DNA of 64,000 nucleotides from positions 310,001-374,000 of the forward strand of contig NZ_DLHM01000007.1 of the NCBI RefSeq assembly GCF_002483205.1, in the 5' to 3' direction. This document shows, piece after piece, positions 58,950 to 64,000 of the stretch. The position numbers were made by a program, and so were the translations under genes. Below the pieces are notes generated by a model. That model ran no database searches, was not told the DNA's origin, and saw only the letters and a list, made by a program, of their open reading frames with translations. Positions within the stretch are counted from its first letter, which is position 1; each line of letters begins with the position of its first letter. This DNA comes from Flavihumibacter sp. UBA7668 (GTDB lineage Bacteria > Bacteroidota > Bacteroidia > Chitinophagales > Chitinophagaceae).

Positions 58950-61900
58950 TTAAAAACTAAGAAGCAGACCAAAGCTGAGAATCTTTGTTTGCGGGAACTG
59001 CCATCCAAACTGGTTTACACTTTCAGGATCACCCAAACCATCTTTTTTCAATTTGTCGAAAGTGAGCAAATTGTACCCATTGACAAATACCCGTGCTGAT
59101 TCGAAACCAACTCTGTTCAACATTGATTTTGGAATGGAATATCCAAGCTCGATAGTTTTGAGTCGCAGAAAAGAAACATCTCTTACAAACAAATCGTTTC
59201 CGGAATTGGACCGTCCTATACGGGGAAGATCTGCCTCCGTATTTTCAGGCGTCCAGGCGTTTTTAAGATAATAGGCCGGTGCATTATTATCCGGGCCAAA
59301 AATGTAATTAAAGAATTGAACAGCTCTGGCCTGTCCCATGAATTGGGCACTAAAATCAAATCCTTTCCATTCCGCTCCCAGGTTAAAACCATATTGAATT
59401 TGTGGCGTAGCATTACGTTCGAGCGGAAAGCGGTCATCGCTGTTTAATCTTCCATCTTTATTGACATCCTCATAAATCAGATCTCCGATTCGTTTGCCAT
59501 CAAGTCCTGGAAATTTAGTCAGGTCTTCAGCATTCCTGTATACACCAATTACCTTGTAAAGTAGTTGTGTTCCAATTGGTCTGCCTGTCATACCCTGATA
59601 ATCTTCCGCAGGTGGAACTTCATCATAGAAAACGATTTTATTTTTTGCAAATGTGAAGTTTCCACCGATCGTCCATTTTAATTCACCAATTCTATTGGAA
59701 TAGGAAACCTGTCCGTCAAATCCGGCATTGTCAACAATACCAATATTTTCATTTGGTACCTGAAGGCCGGTGTATGTTGGAATAGAGGCATTTCTACGTG
59801 CAAGAATATCTGTTGTTCGACTTCTGAAATAATCAATGGTGAAAGAAAGTTTATTATTAAAAAGGCCAAGATCAATACCAATATCCGTACTTCTTTTTTT
59901 CTCCCAGGTTATATTGGGGTTAGCTGCCACTCTGGGATTAAGGGAAGTTACATCCTGTCCGCCAAATACATATCCGGAACCAAATCCAAACAGATTCAGG
60001 TATTGGTACTGAGCCACCCGGTCATTACCCAGTATACCATAGGAAGCACGTAGTTTAAGGTGATTAATCGCTCTGATTTCCTGCATGAATTTTTCGCGGG
60101 AAATGACCCAGCCAACGGAACCTCCCGGGAATTGGCCAAAACGCTTACCCGGCGGAAATATCTGAGATCCGTTAATGCCCATATAGAGTTGTGCCAGGTA
60201 TTTATTATCGTAGGAATAAGAAACACGCCCAAGATAATTCTGGCGGGCTCCCTGGGTTGCGCTGCCATCGTTGCTCTGGTTATCTTTGATGGGCGAACCG
60301 GCAAAAAGTTGATCGATAACTGGAGAAACAAAACCAACTCTGGAGGCACCCAGATAATCGGATTTGGTTTGGTTCTGTTCATAGGAAACAAATGCATCTA
60401 CATGGTGTTTACCAAAACTGCGAATGTAGTTGATCTTTCCATTCAGTGTCACAGATTGGTTTCTTGTATTATTACTGGATAAGGAAGGTCCATTTGGACG
60501 TACACGCGGAACAGGAGCACCGTTTTCTTCCACATAATAGGTCCAGGGTTGTTGCCATACCTTGTTGAAGCTTTGGAAATAATCAAATGCAGCGAATCCA
60601 TCCAATGACAAACCGGGTACACCGGGAATTTTATACGCAGCTTTCAGTGTTGCGGCTATCACATTATTTTCAGTCCGATTATAGGAAGCGGATTGCATCA
60701 TGGCTAGTGGGTTGTTATTGCCACGTCCGGGTGCCGGATAATCGCCGAATATTGTTGCAGGCAACAATGGACTTCCAAGAACAGCCTGACCGAAAATATC
60801 GCTTTCTCCAATACCCGGAAAATTGCGTTGTTCGCGTCTTCCGGCCAAATCAAAACCAACTGTAAAGTTGGGAGAGATGGTAGCATCAATATTGGAACGA
60901 AAATTATACTGCTGATACTTTGATTTATCGTCGTTTTTCAGAATAGTCCCCTGCGAACCTAATCCTACAGAAAGGAAATAACGCACAGCATCATTACCGC
61001 CGCTTACATTGAGGCTTTGGCGATTTTGTGAGAATTTGTTTTTATAAACTGCTTTTAACCAGTCGGTACTGGGCAATGTTCCGTTTTCATACGCTTGAAC
61101 CTGGTCGGGTGAATAGGTTGGAGTGCGTCCATTCTGAAGATCAAGATCATTTAACCCTTTTACATAAGTAGCAGCATCGGATAAGTCAAGGAAGCGGGTT
61201 GGACTAGCGAAACCATGATTGAGGGAATACCTGACCAATGGTTTGCCTTTACTACCTCTTTTGGTTGTTATCAGGATTACACCATTGGCAGATTGCGCCC
61301 CATAAATAGCCGCAGATGCATCTTTGAGAACAGTAATTGTTTCAATTTCGTTAGGATCGAGCCTTGATATGCCATCGCGATTAGCAACCCCATCCACCAC
61401 AATTAGTGCCGCAGTATTGCCGATTGTACTGATTCCTCTTATAAAAACGGAAGCTTCGTCGGAACCGGGTCTTGAACTTCGTTGGTTTACAATCAAACCA
61501 GGTACTCGACCGGCCAGTGAGTTGGAAACAGAAAATGATTGAGATTGTATAATTTCTTCATTGGAAACCTGAGATACGGCTGTAGTGAGGGCTTTTTTCT
61601 TTTGGGTACCATATCCCACCACATACACTTCTTCTATACTGTTAAGTTTGGGTTTTATAGTAAAATTGAAACTTCCCCCTGTGCGAATGGGTGTTTCAAT
61701 TGTTTCGTATCCAACATAACTTATGATCAGCACACCTCCTTTATCTGGCAACTGAAGGGAGAACTGTCCATTTTCATTGGTAGTTGTACCAATTTCAGTT
61801 CCTTTTACAGAAACCGAAACACCCGCCAGTCCTTTATTATTTTCATCCAAAATGGTTCCATTGATTGGAATTGGAGGAGCTGGCAATTCTTCATTGATCC

Positions 61901-62279
61901 TAATTGTCTCATTAGGAAGCTCCTTAAGTTTGATTACAATGGTTTTTCCGACTATGGAATAGGTCAGGGGTTTATTTATGAAACAGAGATCCAATGCTGT
62001 TTCCAAAGTGGCATTTGTTACCTGAACCGAAACAGAACCAGCCTGTTTGATCCAATTTTCGTCGAAGAAAAAAACATAGCCCGTCTGTTTTTTGATCGTT
62101 TTAAAGATCCTGGTGATAGGCACATCTTTTTCATTCAGCGTAACTTTTTGAGCATACCCGTTGGCTGAAACCTGCAGACAGGCAGCCAATAGCAGGAGGG
62201 TAGTCAGCTTCATAATAACCAGCGTTTTGATTAATTTTTCCCGTCCTCCAAATCGACGGGAAAACAGACAAGTTTGCAT
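58950..62279 (-). CDS. SusC/RagA TonB-dependent outer-membrane transporter with STN domain (PUL 3)
   Basis: A 1109-residue outer-membrane importer with a long signal sequence ending SANGYAQ (about residue 44). It has an STN domain (ITRIFKTIKKQTGYVFFFDE), a carboxypeptidase-D-like domain (NGTILDENNKGLAGVSVSV), the plug start VYVVGYGTQKKKAL and a TonB-dependent barrel ending in FGLLLSF. The STN domain implies control through FecR3 and the ECF sigma factor at the window end. The substrate is presumably alpha-galactose- and fucose- or L-galactose-decorated, judging from GH97 and GH95. Confidence 0.97.
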   Translation of the reverse strand: MQTCLFSRRFGGREKLIKTLVIMKLTTLLLLAACLQVSANGYAQKVTLNEKDVPITRIFKTIKKQTGYVFFFDENWIKQAGSVSVQVTNATLETALDLCFINKPLTYSIVGKTIVIKLKELPNETIRINEELPAPPIPINGTILDENNKGLAGVSVSVKGTEIGTTTNENGQFSLQLPDKGGVLIISYVGYETIETPIRTGGSFNFTIKPKLNSIEEVYVVGYGTQKKKALTTAVSQVSNEEIIQSQSFSVSNSLAGRVPGLIVNQRSSRPGSDEASVFIRGISTIGNTAALIVVDGVANRDGISRLDPNEIETITVLKDASAAIYGAQSANGVILITTKRGSKGKPLVRYSLNHGFASPTRFLDLSDAATYVKGLNDLDLQNGRTPTYSPDQVQAYENGTLPSTDWLKAVYKNKFSQNRQSLNVSGGNDAVRYFLSVGLGSQGTILKNDDKSKYQQYNFRSNIDATISPNFTVGFDLAGRREQRNFPGIGESDIFGQAVLGSPLLPATIFGDYPAPGRGNNNPLAMMQSASYNRTENNVIAATLKAAYKIPGVPGLSLDGFAAFDYFQSFNKVWQQPWTYYVEENGAPVPRVRPNGPSLSSNNTRNQSVTLNGKINYIRSFGKHHVDAFVSYEQNQTKSDYLGASRVGFVSPVIDQLFAGSPIKDNQSNDGSATQGARQNYLGRVSYSYDNKYLAQLYMGINGSQIFPPGKRFGQFPGGSVGWVISREKFMQEIRAINHLKLRASYGILGNDRVAQYQYLNLFGFGSGYVFGGQDVTSLNPRVAANPNITWEKKRSTDIGIDLGLFNNKLSFTIDYFRSRTTDILARRNASIPTYTGLQVPNENIGIVDNAGFDGQVSYSNRIGELKWTIGGNFTFAKNKIVFYDEVPPAEDYQGMTGRPIGTQLLYKVIGVYRNAEDLTKFPGLDGKRIGDLIYEDVNKDGRLNSDDRFPLERNATPQIQYGFNLGAEWKGFDFSAQFMGQARAVQFFNYIFGPDNNAPAYYLKNAWTPENTEADLPRIGRSNSGNDLFVRDVSFLRLKTIELGYSIPKSMLNRVGFESARVFVNGYNLLTFDKLKKDGLGDPESVNQFGWQFPQTKILSFGLLLSF

Positions 62280-62297
62280 ACTTTTACTTGAGTTTTG

Positions 62298-62308
62298 GGT
62301 TAAACAAT
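62298..62308 (-). promoter_or_regulatory. Shared susC leader motif (PUL 3 copy)
   Basis: Minus-strand ATTGTTTAACC ending 18 nt before the susC3 ATG at 62279. It is identical to the PUL 2 copy and 9 of 11 identical to the PUL 1 copy. Confidence 0.45.
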
Positions 62309-62333
62309 TTCAGTTCCGAGAAAAATTGAAGTC

Positions 62334-62397
62334 ATGGGTAACCCAACTTACCGCCGCTCTGACTCTCACCTCAGAGCGGTTTTTTTTAGTTACCCAT
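62334..62397 (+). terminator. Nested plus-strand terminator-like structure in the FecR-SusC spacer (PUL 3)
   Basis: Inner stem of 9 bp (62354-62362 with 62371-62379, arm CCGCTCTGA) followed on the plus strand by eight T residues (62380-62387). An outer 9-bp stem, 62334-62342 with 62389-62397 (ATGGGTAAC and GTTACCCAT), encloses it. The terminator polarity is opposite to susC. The inner stem begins about 75 nt upstream of the susC start, matching PULs 1 and 2. On the susC strand the same sequence could form a stable leader-RNA structure. Confidence 0.65.
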
Positions 62398-62423
62398 CAG
62401 CTGGTTAGCCAAACCAGGTTATT

Positions 62424-63629
62424 TTACGGCTGTACAATAATGGTTTTTTTGTCGATTGTAAAATTTATGCTGGATTCCTCCAATATTTTTAATACTTGTG
62501 ACAGATTTGTATTTCGGGATATTTCCCCACCGAAACTTCGTTTTGGAATGGTTCCTTTATAAACGATTTCTACATCATACCACCGGGCTATTTGTCTCAT
62601 AATCGATTCTAAATCTGAATTGGCAAATGAAAAAAATCCGTTTTTCCAGGCCATGACCTGTTCGGTATCCACGTCTTTTTTGATTTTAATTGGCGTTGTT
62701 TCTCCCTTACTGATTTGAGCTTGTTGACCCGGTTGAAGCATAGCCTGTAGCTGGTATTTCCTTATTTTAACTGAGCCTTCAAGAAGAGTTGTCTGAATGG
62801 TCTTTTCATTATTGTAGGATTGGATATTAAAACTTGTACCCAGCACTTCCACCGAAGCTCCATTGGCGATATCTACGATAAATGGTTTTGTTTGATCTTT
62901 TTTTATTTCAAAATACACTTCACCGGTAATACTAACCTTTCGGTGATCTTTATGAAAAGCGGCGGGAAAGCTGATGGAACTGGCAGCATTGAGCCAAACA
63001 AGACTTCCATCGGGCAATTGAAGTTTATACTGACCACCATGTGGCGTACTTAGGGTATTTATACCTGTTAGTTCATCCGAACCTGCATTGAGAGGTGAAT
63101 AGATAACATGGTCATTCTTTTTGATGATAGCTGTATTCCCCTGTCTGGCAAGCTGACCATTTACCGCTGAGTCGAGCAGAATGGTTTGACCATTACCCAA
63201 TTGCAGGTACGCCATATTACTTCCGGGTTTGATATCAGAAACTGGTTCAGCGGTTTGAGCAACTATCTTATCGGATTTTTTTGGCAGTAACCAGACAGTA
63301 CTGCCTACACCAATAACCAAAACGACAGAAGCTGCAATTTTCAGCCATTGATTTTTCCAGATTTTACGGGGTTGTTCTGAATTTGATTTGATATCAGTTA
63401 ACAGACGGCTTATCATGTGTTGACTGAGTTTTTGGGATACAGTCTGCTTATCAGTTTGTTTGTCGATGACCTTCTGGATTTCCGGAGTTTGCAATAACTC
63501 TTCGAATGCTGGCTGGTTTTCTTTGATCCACTGGATAAGCAGGGGTAATTGGTAGGATGGCAATTCATTCTCAATGAATTGGATCAGCCAATCGCTATAA
63601 GGAGCATATTTAGCAGGTGTTGAAGGCAT
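62424..63629 (-). CDS. FecR-family anti-sigma factor (PUL 3)
   Basis: About 401 residues from the ATG at 63629 (start MPSTPAKYAPY); an in-frame TTG at 63644 is the longer alternative. It has a helical cytoplasmic part, a membrane helix (IAASVVLVIGVGSTVWLL) and a periplasmic FecR domain (VSITGEVYFEIKKDQTKPF, VEVLGTSFNIQSY). The C-terminal DUF4974 domain has WKNGFFSFANSDLESIMRQI. It should respond to SusC3 and control the ECF sigma factor encoded just upstream, with a 63-base gap. Confidence 0.95.
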   Translation of the reverse strand: MPSTPAKYAPYSDWLIQFIENELPSYQLPLLIQWIKENQPAFEELLQTPEIQKVIDKQTDKQTVSQKLSQHMISRLLTDIKSNSEQPRKIWKNQWLKIAASVVLVIGVGSTVWLLPKKSDKIVAQTAEPVSDIKPGSNMAYLQLGNGQTILLDSAVNGQLARQGNTAIIKKNDHVIYSPLNAGSDELTGINTLSTPHGGQYKLQLPDGSLVWLNAASSISFPAAFHKDHRKVSITGEVYFEIKKDQTKPFIVDIANGASVEVLGTSFNIQSYNNEKTIQTTLLEGSVKIRKYQLQAMLQPGQQAQISKGETTPIKIKKDVDTEQVMAWKNGFFSFANSDLESIMRQIARWYDVEIVYKGTIPKRSFGGEISRNTNLSQVLKILEESSINFTIDKKTIIVQP

Positions 63630-63692
63630 AGGCAATGGCAGCAATCAGAAGGCTACCATAGTAGGACGGGAAAATTCAAATTCGGGGGGTGC

Positions 63693-64000
63693 TTAATCGA
63701 AATATTTTTTTAAAAGCAGCAGCAATGTGACCAGATCGGTTCGTTTATGCAGGAATCCGCGAAGAGATGACAGGGCATTGGCCATATGTTCCTTTACAGT
63801 TTGAGGTGAAATACCCAGCTCTTCGGCAACCTGATTATAAGTTTTTCCCTGTCGTCGGCATAGTTCAAACACTTTTCTTCTTTGTGGGGATAAGGTACTG
63901 AGCGCTTCTTCCGCCAGGGCGTCCAGTTTTTGTAGCTCCTGTTTTGAATTGGGAGAGTGTTCAAGTTCCTGTTCATACTGATACAGCAGGTTTTCCTGTA
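63693..64000 (-). CDS. ECF RNA polymerase sigma factor, C-terminal part (PUL 3, cut by the window end)
   Basis: An open frame on the minus strand runs from beyond 64000 to a TAA at 63693-63695, giving about 102 residues of a sigma factor C-terminus. Region 4 is clear: LSPQRRKVFELCRRQGKTY, followed by the HTH NQVAEELGISPQTVKEHMAN. The end is TLLLLLKKYFD, a short leucine-rich tail. The start lies outside the window. It completes the sigma-FecR-SusC-SusD order of PUL 3. Confidence 0.92.
   Translation of the reverse strand, partial: QENLLYQYEQELEHSPNSKQELQKLDALAEEALSTLSPQRRKVFELCRRQGKTYNQVAEELGISPQTVKEHMANALSSLRGFLHKRTDLVTLLLLLKKYFD

Noticed and set aside
61539..62168. 209-codon plus-strand open frame inside SusC3
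   Set aside because: Antisense to conserved STN and plug domains, rich in Phe, Cys and Ile, no domain visible.

Overview
The window looks like a polysaccharide- and glycan-degrading member of the Bacteroidota, most likely a Chitinophagaceae-type soil or freshwater bacterium. The evidence is three SusC/SusD pairs, each with its own ECF sigma factor and FecR anti-sigma factor, one hybrid two-component sensor (HTCS), many Sec-exported or lipoprotein glycosidases, and weak ribosome binding sites. The genus is not determined. All genes except the HTCS lie on the minus strand, coding density is very high, and no gap without a gene exceeds about 180 bases. I saw no tRNA, rRNA, CRISPR array or classical insertion sequence.

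Region 1 (1-24.9 kb) is PUL 1. In transcription order it has an ECF sigma factor, a GH35 beta-galactosidase, FecR, SusC, SusD, a small lipoprotein, a terminator-like hairpin, an FG-GAP/ASPIC lipoprotein, a protein with two tandem GH101-like domains, a GH110 alpha-1,3-galactosidase and a DUF6067 glycosidase-like protein. An HTCS converges on its end. The enzyme set suits alpha-Gal- and GalNAc-containing glycans such as O-glycan-like chains.

Region 2 (25-31 kb) is a 1961-codon DUF4011/helicase/nuclease/DUF3320 protein of a type associated with phage defence. It is bounded at both ends by related palindromic repeats, as if a cassette had landed between two PULs. A third copy of the repeat, a near-perfect 51-nt palindrome, sits at 52.8 kb.

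Region 3 (31-45.5 kb) is PUL 2. In transcription order it has a BNR_4 protein with the two-His signature of PL24/PL25-type lyases, a GH105 unsaturated-uronyl hydrolase, a DUF2264-GH16 fusion, ECF sigma, FecR, SusC, SusD, a double GH43 protein and a stand-alone AraC-type HTH protein. This suggests an acidic, uronic-acid-containing polysaccharide.

Region 4 (45.5-51.1 kb) is a compact seven-gene locus around a 70-residue double-glycine-leader peptide: the peptide, two small membrane proteins that look like a split DUF5687 protein, an ABC ATPase, a multi-span membrane protein, a membrane-anchored thioredoxin-like protein and a C39-peptidase ABC exporter. It reads as a bacteriocin-like or signalling-peptide maturation, export and self-protection system, and is the best candidate here for an undescribed system.

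Region 5 (51.2-64 kb) is PUL 3: a partial ECF sigma (cut by the window end), FecR, SusC, SusD, a GH95 enzyme with a Tat-like signal and a GH97 enzyme, followed by an M19-type dipeptidase.

Two signals recur at all three susC genes. The FecR-SusC spacer carries a stem-loop followed by a T-tract on the strand opposite susC, 65-75 nt upstream of the susC start codon. An ATTGTTTAACC-like motif lies 15-18 nt upstream of each susC ATG. Together these suggest a shared leader-level control of susC, possibly including antisense RNA.
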